Notes under the pieces: generated by a model | Databases searched by the model: none | Told to the model about the DNA's origin: nothing | The model's input: only the letters and a program-made list of their open reading frames with translations | Made by a program: the position numbers and the translations under genes | Source: Bactrocera neohumeralis | Lineage: Eukaryota > Arthropoda > Insecta > Diptera > Tephritidae | Length of the DNA: 64,000 nucleotides | Reading direction: 5' to 3' | Assembly: GCF_024586455.1 (NCBI RefSeq) | Contig: NC_065920.1 | Location: forward strand, 16,144,144 to 16,208,143 | Shown here: positions 12,262 through 24,327 of the stretch, piece by piece | Numbering within the stretch: position 1 is the first letter of the stretch | How the letters are laid out: every line of letters begins with the position of its first letter

Positions 12262-12560
12262 TGAACAAAGAATTTGTCTCAAATTTTGTATTCCTAAGCT
12301 AATTTCGTATACAGAATCGTTGCGCATGTTGGAAAAGTTTTACGGTGATTCAGTTTTATCATAACCACAAATCTACGAGTGATGCAAAGCCTTCAAAGAC
12401 GGTCGAGAGTTCGTTAAAGACATGCCTCGTTCTGGACGACCTTCGACGTCTTCAACTGAAGAAAATATTAAACAAGTGAAGAATATGGGGCTAGAGAGAC
12501 GGCAAGAAAACTTGACATATCTCGCGATATTTTGAGTATGAAAAGCGTTCTTGCTTGACT
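12262..12560 (+). pseudogene. Mariner transposase N-terminal fragment
   Basis: With frameshifts, the plus strand encodes the N-terminal DNA-binding half of a mariner transposase. It shows a TESLRML-like helix region, a YGDSVLSKPQ-like stretch, then KAFKDGREFVKDMPRSGRPS and TSSTEENIKQVK, and finally a degraded RRQ...LDISRDIL helix-turn-helix and a KSVLA end. The GRP(S) linker is diagnostic of the family. No catalytic half follows, and similarity ends near 12560. Internal stops make it a pseudogene. Confidence 0.75.
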
Positions 12561-13794
12561 CGTCCTGATCATTTATATATATGGTATATAACACTATATC
12601 AATCTCTATTAAATATAGATGGTACATACAATCGTTATGTAAACAGAACTTTGTAGCAATATTTTGCAAGCGTATATAAAAATATGAGACCTTTATACCA
12701 ACCGAAAATTAAAAAAAATAAGCTTAATAGCTTTATTACAAACTCAAATCTGCTATTCACATTTTTTATTTCCAAAAAAACCGAAGTACATAAATATTCA
12801 AGGCCAACTAATAGAGCTTATCCCATTTTATCTTTGCCTACACAAACATTTTTCCTTAAAATCCTCCAGCGAAACATCTTATTCATCTCTTTAATTATAA
12901 CTTACAAAACAATCTCATAGGCTTAACGTTTATAGAATTACTAATGACACAAGTGCTTCATAAAGTCCAAACACTTTAATGTCTCTATTTCCCCATCCAA
13001 AACTTTTGGTTAATTAAAACAAGCAGCAACGCAACCAATCGAATGTGGCAGCAGAATCTTCTACAATTTTAGCAACTGAAATGGATTTGTACGCGGCACA
13101 TACCGATAGCTTACTTTATATTAAGTAAATACTTCACTAATTAGGCGCATACCAACACAATGACATTTGAATGACGGCTATTTTAATCGCTGCGCACATA
13201 TACACCTGCCTTTTAAATGAGAGTATGTGTGCGTGTGTGAAGGCGTTTGGCTATGAATTGTGTCCAACAGGCATTACATTGTTGTTGTTACTTAAGCACA
13301 ATCAATTGTATTGTAGCGAAGTAATATTATTTTCCCAAGCCCATTAAATGTTTTAGAATGTACGAGTAGACAAAAAATGAGAGACGAAAATAAAAGATTT
13401 TTTATTGAAAGACGAAGAGATGAAGGGCGAATATAGGAAATAATCAAAATTTTTAGTGGCCACTAAAATACCAAAGTGACGCAATGTTTGGAAGCAAACG
13501 ACAGCCATGTGTAGCGTTAAATACACGTATTCATATATACATGTTTTATAAGTATACTGTATACAATTAAAAGTGGCATTTCGAAAGGGTGTTGTGGAGA
13601 CTGGGCCGCGCAGGTAGCCATACACGCATGTAAGCAGCACATGCGACAGATAAAATGTATAAATATAATACATACACAATTACATGGATTATATACACAT
13701 ATATTTATATGTGTACATATGTGCCTAGGGAATATCATTTGTGGAGATTTAAGGTATTCCAGTGTGTTGTTGACGATTATTTATTTTTTTTACA
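12561..13794. other. AT-rich non-coding DNA
   Basis: Contains CATA/TATG microsatellite-like stretches (13540-13740). No gene or transposon motif was recognised on either strand. Confidence 0.45.
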
Positions 13795-14485
13795 TACGCG
13801 AACTAGTCCATCAGTTTATGAGATATCGATCTGAAATTTTGCACACGTCTTTTACTCTCCCAGAAGTTGCTCATTTAACGGTGCCGCCGATATCGGATCA
13901 CTAAAGCATATGGCTGCCATACAACCTGAACGATCAAAATCAAATGCTAGTATAGAAAACTTTTTTATTTGGCGAGATATCTCAAAGAAATTTGGCAAGG
14001 GTCATTAATTAAGGTAGTTATACAATCTCCGAAAAAAAAATTTAGGTCGAATGACTATAGCTTATAGCTGTCATACAAACTGAAAGATCGCAAGCAAGTG
14101 CTTGTATGGAAAACTTTTTCATTTGACGAGATATCTTCACGAAATTTAGCATAGGATATTGTTTAAGATAATGGTGTAATTTCAGAAAAAATTTTTTAGA
14201 TCGGATCACTATAGCATATAGCTGCCATACAAACCGATCAAAAAAAATTAAGGTTTTGTATGGAAAACTTTTTCAGTTGACAAGATATCAGCACGAAATT
14301 TGGCATGTGATATTGTCTAAAATAATGTTACAGTCTCATAAGAAATTGTTCTGATCGGACCACTATATCATATAGCCGCCATACAAACTCACCAATTAAA
14401 ATCAAGTATTTGTTAGGTAACTTTTATATCGGTGAAGGGTATTATAGCTTCGGCGCAACCGAAGTTAACGTTTTTTCTTGTCATA
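13795..14485 (+). repeat. ~154-bp tandem-repeat element, copy 5 with intact 3' end
   Basis: Starts with the unique segment (gcgaactagtccatcagttt, gagatatcgatctgaaattt) and continues into four units (core near 13916, 14072, 14228 and 14381, period near 155 bp). The end is complete: gaagggtattatag, then the stem-loop CTTCGG-cgca-CCGAAG at about 14450-14465, then gttaacg and a T-run. The 5' palindromic end is missing. Confidence 0.9.
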
Positions 14486-16084
14486 TATAAAATAATTAAA
14501 TATGTACCCAAAAATCTTTATATAATGTAAATATGCTCATTTTTCAACAACCAATCCAGACCGAAAAAGGATATGAATCCAGTTTGTCATATGCACGCAC
14601 ATACACACTTACATACGCACATATGTATATAAAATATTTCTACTTGCTTATATTTATAATAACAATATATATTTGTTGCTGCTACGCCGGCACACATAGC
14701 AATTGCTGGCACCTTAAATGGCAAGGCGCATAGTTTCGACTCTGCTGCCCGCCGTACTTGCCGCGCCTGCCGCTGACATTGGCACTTTTTCATTTACCGT
14801 ATGCCTGCCTCTGAGCTGTTTACGAATTGCTGGTGACTACTGTCGCTACTGCAGCGGATAATTGCAGACTTTCCACACACACACATGCATATAATGCACA
14901 CATACATAAGAGGCACTTTAATGGTCGACCAAACGCGACCGACTAAACGCCAATTTGCTTAGTTGTTCCTTCATTATTGCTTGCCTGGCAATTGCACATT
15001 TTTGCTTTTGTGACTTTTTCATTTATTTTTCCAGCTTTTTTATGATTATTTGCTGGATTTTTGCTTTGCGCTCTTTGCTTTCGAAAATATGTGACAATGA
15101 AAATAATATTGACACTGAAAGCTGTTGAATTGTTGCGGCCGAGGTTGCCGGCTGGCTGCCGTTGGCTTCCTAGCAACAACGTTTAAATTGTCAATATTTC
15201 ATTTTTCAGCAGCAACACGAAGGCGCAACCTTCTTCCCAGCGCACTTACACACACACACACACAGACTGGCACTTAATATGCTTGTGTGGAAGCTAGGAG
15301 TAGTCGCTTGTCACTGGCGAAAATATACGGACTCAGTGAAGCGCATCAGCGCAGCAAATTGAGCAGATTTCATTGTTGTGCTCCCGCTGCCGCCGTTCCG
15401 CCAGCTACCATCGGCAACTTCCACTTCCACCAACAGTTATAGGCTCAACTTTCGTCGCTTAAAGCTGTTGTTACTATTTTTGTTGCTGCTGCTGCTGCTG
15501 CTGCTGACTCTGCTGTTGTTGCTCAATCACCATCATCAACTTTTGCTAATATCCGAAACGTTCTCAGCGTCATTGCCGCGCCGCTTCGCCACAGTTCATC
15601 GCTTAATGATGACGCTGACATCCCACTTACCAAGCGGCGCGCGGCCTAAGTGGCCAACTAACTAACTGAATTCCACAGCTGATGACAGCGTCAGCGATAA
15701 CCCATCGCACTTTTGACAACCGCAATTGCAGAATTCAATTGTCATTTGGCAGAAATTAATTGATGTAGAAATATTAGCAGCAAAAGCAACTACAACAAAT
15801 CAACTTTATGCCTGTGAGTATAAGTGGGTAGTAGCAAAGGCGGCTAGTTGCTGGCACAGCGTTGACAATGTCGGATAAAATGCTAGAAAAGAGCCGTGTG
15901 AAACTCGTCCAAATCAATAAGCTTGAAAATGCAGTTATATGTGTGTATGTATACCACTCTAATGGCTAAAGAAGCTATTACTGCCCTCAATTTTCAGTGA
16001 GAGAAGAGAGATACATATGTGAGCAAAAAATAGTATGGGCAAAAAAATAGTAAGACTTTTTTATTTAAATTCCAAAATATTTTT
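14486..16084. other. Non-coding DNA with microsatellites
   Basis: Holds an (AC)n run at 15247-15264, a (CTG)n run at about 15485-15506 and CACA/CATA tracts near 14590-14640 and 14875-14910. A Leu-rich plus-strand frame at 15378-15665 is explained by the CTG run. No gene is supported. Confidence 0.45.
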
Positions 16085-17480
16085 TTCTAGGCCAATGGCA
16101 GTTGTTTCATTGCCTCTTTAATACCAACTTCCATGCATTTTCTACATGTGTCATCGTTTATAATGTCTATAACCGTCCTAGTTTTTTTAGAGACCTTGGA
16201 AGTAGAAAGCTTGCGTATTTTCCTTCCGCTCCCTTGCACATGATCTTGGCGATCCTGCATGCCTCTAAGGCATTCCATCTCATCCTGATCCATCTGTCAG
16301 CCTTTTCGGAAATTTCGTTGTCGTTCCTAGCGACTTGCCTATTTCGTGAACTGATTCAGTAGTTAAGCAGATGGCGCTTTTGGCAATCTCATCAGGAACC
16401 CAGTATATATGCAACCGCTCTTCAGCAGCCACTATATCCACTGCATCTTTGCTTCTAAGGACATTCTCTGATTTGGTATAATTGCCGCTGGTCTATCGAT
16501 GTATGTATTGATATTATTTTCCTGCATGTTAGTTATCCCAGCCGCTTTCCTGTCCACAAAGACTTGTTCCTGGAAGATATTTCAGTATTTCGACAACTTA
16601 AAGAGTCACCTGAGCTCCGCGCAATACAAGCAGATCTCAGCGCCCACTTCATCGGTCATTTTTGATCTAACCGTAGAGAGGTTAAAATTTCTGCTGATGG
16701 ATCGCGTACCCCTGCGACCCTCTTTTAGTGCACCTTGAAACCTTCTCTCTCAGATAAAGCGTGATTGGATTGACTACCGCTATGTAACACCAATGCATAA
16801 TTCAGCCGTTCCCACGACAGTCCGGTCAACGTAGCCGGATTTTTATCCGGCCAAGGATTGACAATTCGAAAGGATTCTGCCGCTATAACAACAACAAAAA
16901 CTAATGCGTAAGAACAGGTTATAAACCCCATGACGGGTTTTCAAGACAGAATCATGTACCTCCTTCTAAACAGTACCGTCTTATCAGCATTTAGCTCTAG
17001 GTTTGCTGTTATTACGCATTGGTATTTGGCATTTAGAGCATTATTCAGCTCGCTACTAATTATGTCTAGGCACTTGCCCTGTACTAGTAGTACGGCTATG
17101 TCGTCTGTATTGGCTTTCAGCTTGGGTACTCTTCCTTAAAACTTTCCCAGAAGCTCATTTCCTAAAAGTGACCAAAGCAAAGGCGACAGTAGACTCCCTT
17201 GAGGAGCTCATATTCGCTCTAATCTGAGCAATCTGGCTTCGTTCCATTCTGCTTCAATCTTCCTCTACTACTTTACTCCACGCTGTGATGGTGGGCTCTA
17301 TGGCGGCTGCTTCCAAACTATACTCGAGAACTCTCTCTATATTTAAGTTTAACGAGTGAAGTGCAGTCTCTCAGGTTCTTCACATAGGCATATTGAGCCG
17401 TCGATAGGTTAACCGATGAAATCTGGTTCCTAAAGTACGCATTCGGAATCTTTACGATTGTCTTCAGAAGGAATGAGGTA
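16085..17480 (-). pseudogene. RNase H-bearing LINE fragment (LOA/I-like), antisense
   Basis: Read from 17480 down to 16085, the minus strand gives degraded pieces of a LINE second ORF in the correct order. They are a reverse transcriptase LLSPLLW...NELL region (17.2 kb), a TDDIAVLVQGKCLDIIS block (the YADD catalytic box region, about 17110-17050) and an ELNADKT stretch. Next come RNase H-like remnants and finally a CRKCMEVGIKEAMKQLPL stretch that matches the Cys/His tail C..C....E...H.L found after RNase H in this LINE type. The chain is broken by stops, frameshifts and an inserted CAA-tailed piece at 16811-16906. Clade is inferred from the RNase H plus Cys/His tail. Confidence 0.7.
16811..16906 (+). 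repeat. CAA-tailed short retroposon-like piece, copy 1
   Basis: A CCCACGACAGTC word is followed by CCGGATTTTTATCCGGCCAA and then, after a GC-poor linker, a (CAA)n tail. The piece splits the antisense LINE around it. Related pieces are at 17608-17727 and 40099-40160. Confidence 0.5.
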
Positions 17481-17607
17481 TGACTTATTGGTCCATATTC
17501 ATTCGAATTCGAATAAAAGGGAAATTATTCTAAAAAGCACTGAAACTGAGATTTTCTCAGCAGACAAGTCATTGTGACGCTGCTATTTTTAAGCTTTGAC
17601 AGAGTTC

Positions 17608-17727
17608 ATGTCCGAATTTGTATCCGGCCAAGAACTGTCAACTTGAGACTATCCCTCGAATGTGATTATTTCAGGAATGTTTTCCGCCGATGCAACAACA
17701 TAACATCTATTCACTACAACAACAAAA
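17608..17727 (+). repeat. CAA-tailed short retroposon-like piece, copy 2
   Basis: Shares CCGAATTTGTATCCGGCCAA and the following aagaactgtcaa with copy 1, then degrades and ends with ACAACAACAA. The upstream CCCACGACAGTC word is not present here. Confidence 0.4.
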
Positions 17728-17729
17728 GC

Positions 17730-18464
17730 TACACTTTAGGTAGTAATTCCTTTGTTTAACTGACTCATGCCACAACAAAATATAAATAAAGCAAATAAAT
17801 CAGAAATGCACAATCCATTAATGAGTACATTAACAGTGTTTCCAAGAAATCGAATCCGCATAAAACACCAAAAAAAGACAATACCTTTTTGAATTAATAA
17901 ATTAGACAGAGAATTGGTGGAAGTAGTATGCCGGCAAAGCTTTACTTCGCACCCAATAAATGATTTAATCAAAATAATAACAATAACAATTGCACAACTT
18001 CAGCGCGCGGCGACGAACGACGATCTGACTTTGAACCCAAAAACGAAAAGCAAAACGTTGCGCTCGTGTTTTATGCGCATTGCGCCGGTTTAAGCGCGTT
18101 GCGACACGTTTGTGGCTTAAGTCTAGCTTTATTTTGTATTTATTTTCTCATTTACAGATTGGTTTCATATTTATATAATGAAGTATTATTTCACGTAGTT
18201 AACGCGAATTGTGGCCGTCACCCCCACACCTTTGCGAAATTGTGACAAAAAGGTCAATCAAAAATTGCATTTACTACAATTTACGAATAATTCATATTTC
18301 TCAGTAAAACAAAAACGACTGCATGATTAAATCAGTGACGTAAAAAAAATTACCTTAAAGGGGATTAATGAGACTATTGATTTTTGTGGGAAATTCGGTA
18401 TGAAAAATGTGTGCCATAACAGTGTAAAACAGCTAGACAAAAGAGTTGAACCAAAAAAACTTTC
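17730..18464. other. Non-coding DNA
   Basis: No frame, repeat or transposon motif was recognised. Confidence 0.4.
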
Positions 18465-18900
18465 TACGCTTTCGAAGTTGGTCTCTAAACTGGAAATATT
18501 TGTCTTCAAATTTCGAAATCCTATTGAAATGTAAGTTACTAAAAATGTACTCCCTTTCGTCAATACACAAGTATATGTATGTATATCAGCTTTTTGGTAA
18601 GGCTTATAGGACAGCTAACTTCGAAAAACCAATTTCGAAGTTGAGCTCGAAAATCGAATTATTTGCCTTCAAATTTCGAAACCCTATTGAATTAGTATGC
18701 TAGTTAAGAAATACTCCAGGAAAAACTAATTTCGAAGTTGGGCTCGAAAATAGAAGCATTTCCCTTTAATTTTGAAACTTATTGAATCAATATGTAAGTT
18801 AAGAAAAACTCTTCGAAAAAACAAATTCGAAGGTGATCTCAAAAATCTAAATATTTGCCTTCAAATTTCGAAATCTTATTAAAAATTAAGAAATACCCTC
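18465..18900. repeat. Degenerate ~100-bp tandem array rich in TTTCGAA
   Basis: The block TTTCGAAGTTG..CTC followed about 20 bp later by TTGCCTTCAAATTTCGAAA and a taagttaagaaa-like spacer recurs near 18471, 18631, 18731 and 18824. The first interval is longer because of an insertion around 18545-18600. Units are strongly diverged. Confidence 0.75.
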
Positions 18901-18949
18901 ATCACCTATTGTAATGATTTATGACATTGTGTTTATATAGACCAAATTT

Positions 18950-19745
18950 GAAATGCTGAAAAGTTTTGAAATTCGCATTAGAAAATGTAGTATGTATGGT
19001 TAGAAAATTTCAATAACATATTTTCAAAAATTTCGAAAATGTTGAAGAACTCTGAAATTCGCATTAAAAAATGTATCTACATATACATATATGAGATTTT
19101 AGAAAACATATTTTCGATAATGTTCAAGAGTTTTGAAATTATAATACGAAAAAATATATTGCACATGTAATTTTAAAAAACTTAGTTTTGAATATTTCGA
19201 AAATGTTCAAGAATTTTGGATTTATAACTCGATAAAATGTAAGTATGTACTTTTAAAAAACATATTTTCGAAAATTTCGAATGTGTTCAAGAATTTTGTA
19301 ATACGTATTAGAAAATGTACTATGTATGTTATTTAAAAAGATATTTATGAATATTTCGTAAATGTTAAAAATTCTATAATTCATTTTATAAACGTGAGTA
19401 TGTAATTTTAAAAACATTTTTTTTTCGAAAATGTTAAAATATTTTGAAACTCGAAAATATATGTATGTACATAATAATTTAAAAAAAAAAGTTGTTTTGA
19501 ATATTTCCAAATTGTTCAAGAATTTGGCAATTCTTATTGAAAAAAATATGTAGTTTTAAAAAACTATTTTTTTAATATTTCGAGAATGTTCAAGAACTGT
19601 GCAAATCTTATCAGAAGATGTTTGTAGGTATGAAATAAAAGAAAAAAAAAAAACAAAGTCATTTTTGAAAATTTTCAACAATTCCAAAAACTTAATTTCG
19701 AAAATTTTCAAGAATTTCGAAATTCGTATTCGAAAATGTATGTTT
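18950..19745. repeat. Degenerate ~80-bp tandem array (TTTCGAAAATGTTCAAGAA)
   Basis: The word ATTTCGAAAATGTTCAAGAA or a close variant recurs near 19035, 19114, 19200, 19280, 19358, 19427, 19505 and 19580. Each is followed by a gaaattcgtattagaaaatg-like word and a TATGTA spacer. The period is about 70-86 bp. This explains the spurious Phe/Lys/Asn-rich frames on both strands. Confidence 0.8.
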
Positions 19746-21389
19746 TGCTTACTTTGGCACTCACATAAATATCCACGTATTTTTGTGGCTAAATGCAATA
19801 TTTTGTACAATTTTTGGTACAATCCAACTCCCCTTGCTGCCACAACATGTTGCAAACGCTACGCACCTGCCTTCACTGCCTGTCAACAATGTCGACTTTT
19901 TGCTACGTGCGCCACATGTTGACTTCGTTAAGAACGAGCTGCTTGCAAACATTTGTTTAACAAATTCTGATTGCCGAAACAAGCTGCCGCACAACAACAC
20001 ACTGCAAGTAATTGCCAATACGCTATGTAGAACGCTTTGATTTGTTGTTGTTGCTATTGGTAAAATTGCTTTTAAGCTACCATTAGTTTAACGACATCAA
20101 AAGCAACAAAAAACGTGTGACTGCAATTTGCCAACAACACCAGCAATAGCAAGTACATTATTGTTTTTGCTTTTATTGCTGTAGTGCCGTTGTACTGTTG
20201 CGCTATTGGTGCGACTGCTGAACCCCCACTTGGTTCGGAACTTGGTTCATGGTCAGCATTATGAATTCAGCTGTCACTGCCACACTATTTGTAGCTCTTA
20301 CATTTATTGCCGCTTTGCTGTATTCTAAGTTGATTCTTTCTGACATTTATGGCTGCACTTTTATTGCCCGCTTTTCGCTTTACTGAAATCACAAAGCGCA
20401 CATAACAACAACAACAACATGGGTGTACTGCCGCTGCAGCGCTACTCGGCGCGTACTGGGCGCTTGTCTAGCGCAGGCGCTACCCAGGCGCACGTATGTA
20501 TATGTGTGTGTGTCACCGGCAGCAATCAGCAAATAGCAAACAAGCTGCGACACCGAAAAATTGTTTATTACACGTTTTGAAGTTTCGTTTTTGTTATTGT
20601 TGTTGGCGGTGGTGTTGTTGAGGTGGCTGAGTAAACCAAAGCGATTGCGTGCCGGACCGTTGAGTGCTTTTATTGCGGCTCACTTAAGCTTAGTTGAGCT
20701 GCTAATGCGTTTAATTGCCAGTAACATTATGTTTTATATGCAATTAAATGGCATACTGTCGCGCAGGGCGCTTACGTACACACACACGATAGCGAGTTGT
20801 ATGTAAATATTCAAGTGCGCTCATAAATATTTAATATATGCGAAGTATGCGCGATAAATTGATAGCGGAGGCGTCAATGTCCGCTTGACAAACCGATTGG
20901 CGCACTCAAACACAAACACACACACATACATATAGTATGCAGATACTTGTATATAAAACACATCGACAGCCACCCAAGTACCAAATACCGTTAGCCGCAC
21001 TCTGCGCTCGAGTGCCGTGCATTCGTTGCATTTATTGGCGCATTCTTCTCGCCTTGGCCCGCCAGTTCGGTTCGGTTTGGTTAATTATGCCTGTTTTGTC
21101 TTGAGTTGTCACCTTTATGACTTCAACACTTAATTGAAATGAATAATTGTCAAATCGCATTCACCGCGAAGTTCATTAGCAAACTCAATGCCAAAGCAAA
21201 TTACATGCCACAGTTGTTGCAAGTGCAACAAAAATAAATGGCATGAAGGAAAAGCAGCAAGGCAAGGAAAATGCCGAATTTGCTAAGACTTAAGCTGGTG
21301 CTGGACAAAATTCGGGGAGTGGCGTACTAAAATTGTAAATAATCACTCACTTTTGCAACATGTTGCATAGTGTATAGTGATTTTGTCAG
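19746..21389. other. Non-coding DNA
   Basis: Mixed composition with GTTGTT/CAACAA runs and a (TGTG)n stretch near 20496-20512. Short frames at 19783-20040 and 20561-20806 have no recognisable domain and no splice context that supports a gene. Confidence 0.4.
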
Positions 21390-21655
21390 ACTTTTGTGTG
21401 GCGTTACGTTTTATGCCGCTTTAGGCCACCAAGATCATGTGATATCACACCGTTAAACTTTTTCCTGTGGAGATATGTAAAGTCTACAGTCTACCCGGAC
21501 AATACCGCTTCGAATTCAGGCCTTGGAGCAAAACATAACACGTGTCATTCTCCAGTAACCAGTCGAAATGCTCGAACGAGTAAACGAAAATTGGACTCAA
21601 CAGATGGACCATCTGAAAGTTCATATTTGAAAGAGATAATCTAATAAATGCCAAA
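21390..21655 (+). pseudogene. Transposase C-terminal fragment
   Basis: The plus strand encodes RPPRSCDITPLNFFLWRYVK, the third-acidic-residue block of the same transposase type as the remnant at 105-985. It is followed, with frameshifts, by a VYPDNTAS region and a degraded ENWTQQMDHLK C-terminus. Only about 80 codons survive. The upstream catalytic half and terminal repeats are missing. Confidence 0.7.
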
Positions 21656-21889
21656 GAATATTCTTTCGAATGATAATAAACATTCTTCACTAAATATAAA
21701 GTTTCTGTATTTTTCTTAAAAACAAGTAGAGAACCTCGAAATGGATTACTCTTTAGATATAGAAGCTGTTGTGAACAATAATATGGAGTAATGTAGAGTA
21801 GAAAATTTTGGAAAGTCAAATATAAATGCATATATAAATTTCAATATACTAAAGAGATATTGTTAGAATTCAAAAACATGCCTTAAAAA

Positions 21890-22345
21890 AATAAAAAAAA
21901 AACATTAAATTACTTAATTAAATTTTCAAAAAACAAAATATTAGAAAAAATATTAAAAAGGCTAAGAAAGCAGGAAGGAAACAACATTTTTTTTAACTAT
22001 TTTCAATTTTATTATTTTTTTAATTAAAATAAAAATTATATTTTAAAAATAATAATTAATTATTAATTAAAAATAGTTGAAATACTTTTCTTATTATTAT
22101 TTTTATTTTTTTCTATTGAATTTTATTAATTTTTTAATTAAAAAATAATAATTTTTCAAGTTAAAAGATTTAAAATAGTTATAATTTTTTTATTATTTTT
22201 TCCCGTTCATTTTTTTATTTTTTTAATTAAAACAAAAATTATATTTCCAAAATAAAAAATAATTAAATTTAAAACAGTTGTAACTTTTTATATATTTTTT
22301 CAATTTTATTATTTTTTTAATTAAAATAAAAATTATATTTCATTA
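21890..22345. repeat. AT-only degenerate tandem array with TTTAATTAAA palindromes
   Basis: The word ATTTTTTTAATTAAAATAAA, followed by aattatattt, recurs near 22011, 22214 and 22307, with a more diverged version near 22126; spacing is about 85-120 bp. Each unit is centred on a TTTAATTAAA palindrome. Near-total absence of G and C makes alignment ambiguous. Confidence 0.65.
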
Positions 22346-24327
22346 CTCAACGTTTCTCAAACAAAAAATATTTATCTAAACATGAAGTTAAGATCTTTAA
22401 AGATGCTTGTAAACAAATGCCGGCACGAAATTAACACATACTGAAAAGCAATTAATACAATTTAATTTTCGCACCCGAGCAACACACACTTGTTGACATA
22501 CCTAAAAAATTGATAATAATACCGCAGCCCAACTAGAGACATATTCACACCTCATTCACACCAAGCAGCGGCTAACACGCCTCCTCAGCGACAGCCCCAC
22601 CAAAATATTTCAAAAAAGCGAAAAGCCAAAAACCCAAAAAAAAGCAAAATCTAGCAGAACAAACACCAACAATTATGCCGGAGCTAAGCCGAAGCTTAAA
22701 TTATGGCAACACATAAGTCTATTCATAAGCGAGTTTCTAGCAGCTATTACAGCAGCCTGGCCGCCGTATTGGCATGTTTTGGTTAGCCGGCACAAGCCTT
22801 TAAAATAACACACGAGCTTCGTACGAGTGCCAAGCGTTGTACATAACTATATGTGTGTATGTACTTATGTAGGAGATAGACATATATACGAGATATATAA
22901 TATACGCGTACGTGTGAAATTTATTGTTGCTGGCGGCATATTCGTTTCGCTGCCCAAAACAACTTTTGCGCCTGCGCCGTCGCGCTGAGGTGTGAAGCTG
23001 TTTTAGTTTTTTTTTGTTGTATGCTGTATTGCTTTGTAATAATTTTGATTTTTTATTGTTATTGCAGTTGCCTTAATTACGATAACAGCGCCTGCTTTGC
23101 CATCGACGCGGACATTAACGAAATAACATTAGCGATCGATTTGTTGGTATTTTCCAATTTCCTTTTATTCTTTTTTTTTACTTCAACCACTGCTCGCCTT
23201 AATGAGGCAAATATTCGGGATAAGTATGCGCGAGAGAGTACTATTATGGCACCTTTATATTTTGAACTATTTCATGTCACTATTGGAGTTGTTGGTGGAT
23301 GCTGTAAGGCGATGTAATTTTCATTTTTTTTTGTAAAAATGTCTGCTAAAAATCCAATTTTCAGTTTTTTCCTTCGTCAAAGTTCTAAGTTAAAGTTTTA
23401 ACTAAAAGACCTATTTTTTACTTTGGCTGATCCTGTATGGAGTCATCCTGCCAACGCGGGCGCATTTTTTTTGTGAGGGGTCACCGGAAATGGCGTCGCA
23501 AAGGCCGAGTTTAAAAATTTTTTTTTTCAAAAATGTAAGAATTTCCTTGTTAATAGGGCAAATTTCTAACAATAAAAAATTTTAATAAAATATTTCATTT
23601 TTTATTTGAGAATAAAATTGTTGGGAAAAGGCTGTATTTTACGTTAGGAAACCTATGTAATCATTAGCAGTAAATTATTCAGATAAACTGAAGGTTTATA
23701 TATCAGCATTTCATATTATCAGCATTTATGTGTCTAAATTGTCTGACATTAAGTCAGCTGTGGTGTTGGTTAAGCGATATTCAGTTGGATTTCCATATTC
23801 ATAAGTTTTTCAAGCGTCAATAAATTTCAGAGATTGTAGCCTATTCGATTATGCATTATTTTTTATCTACGGTTTCAAAGAAATGTTAACATGCATTTGA
23901 AATCTAAGAGCTTTTTTGAAAATAGTTTCAGCTGCATGAAAGGTTAGGATGAGGATAGGTTAGATGAGTGTTCTAGAGAGATCGCACGTGGGCTGCTATA
24001 TGTTGTCCTTTGTGAAGATAAAGAAAAGAAGAACTTATGTATTGGAAAAGAAAAGAAGAACTCCTGGGTTCGAACTTATAAATTAGCTAACCGCTTAGTA
24101 GCCAATACAAGTTTGCAAAGGCGTTTAATTTCCACTCCCGCCCGTTCGGTGTGATATCTGAAGGTATCCGAAGCTGCATGATAATTTTATTGCAAGGCGA
24201 ATGAGCTTGATAGAGGTTCATTTCATTGCTGTAAAAGCAAAAGACGCAGCTTTTGCACGATATGAAACGACAACAAACTTTTTACCCAATTTCAAATTTT
24301 AAAATAGCAGGTTTTATATATAAAATG
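22346..24327. other. Non-coding DNA
   Basis: Includes a GT/TA-rich tract near 22850-22900 and poly-T runs near 23330 and 23515. A 98-codon plus-strand frame at 23021-23317 has Phe/Leu/Tyr-rich low-complexity composition and no domain. The part at 23930-24250 may be LINE 3' sequence (gttaggatgag-like words), but I cannot prove it. Confidence 0.35.

Noticed and set aside
23425..23510. Possible conserved non-coding word (gtcaccggaaatggcgtcgc)
   Set aside because: Looked familiar but could not be linked to any element or RNA from sequence alone.
24060..24085. tRNA-like B-box word (gggttcgaac)
   Set aside because: No matching A box or cloverleaf can be drawn around it.
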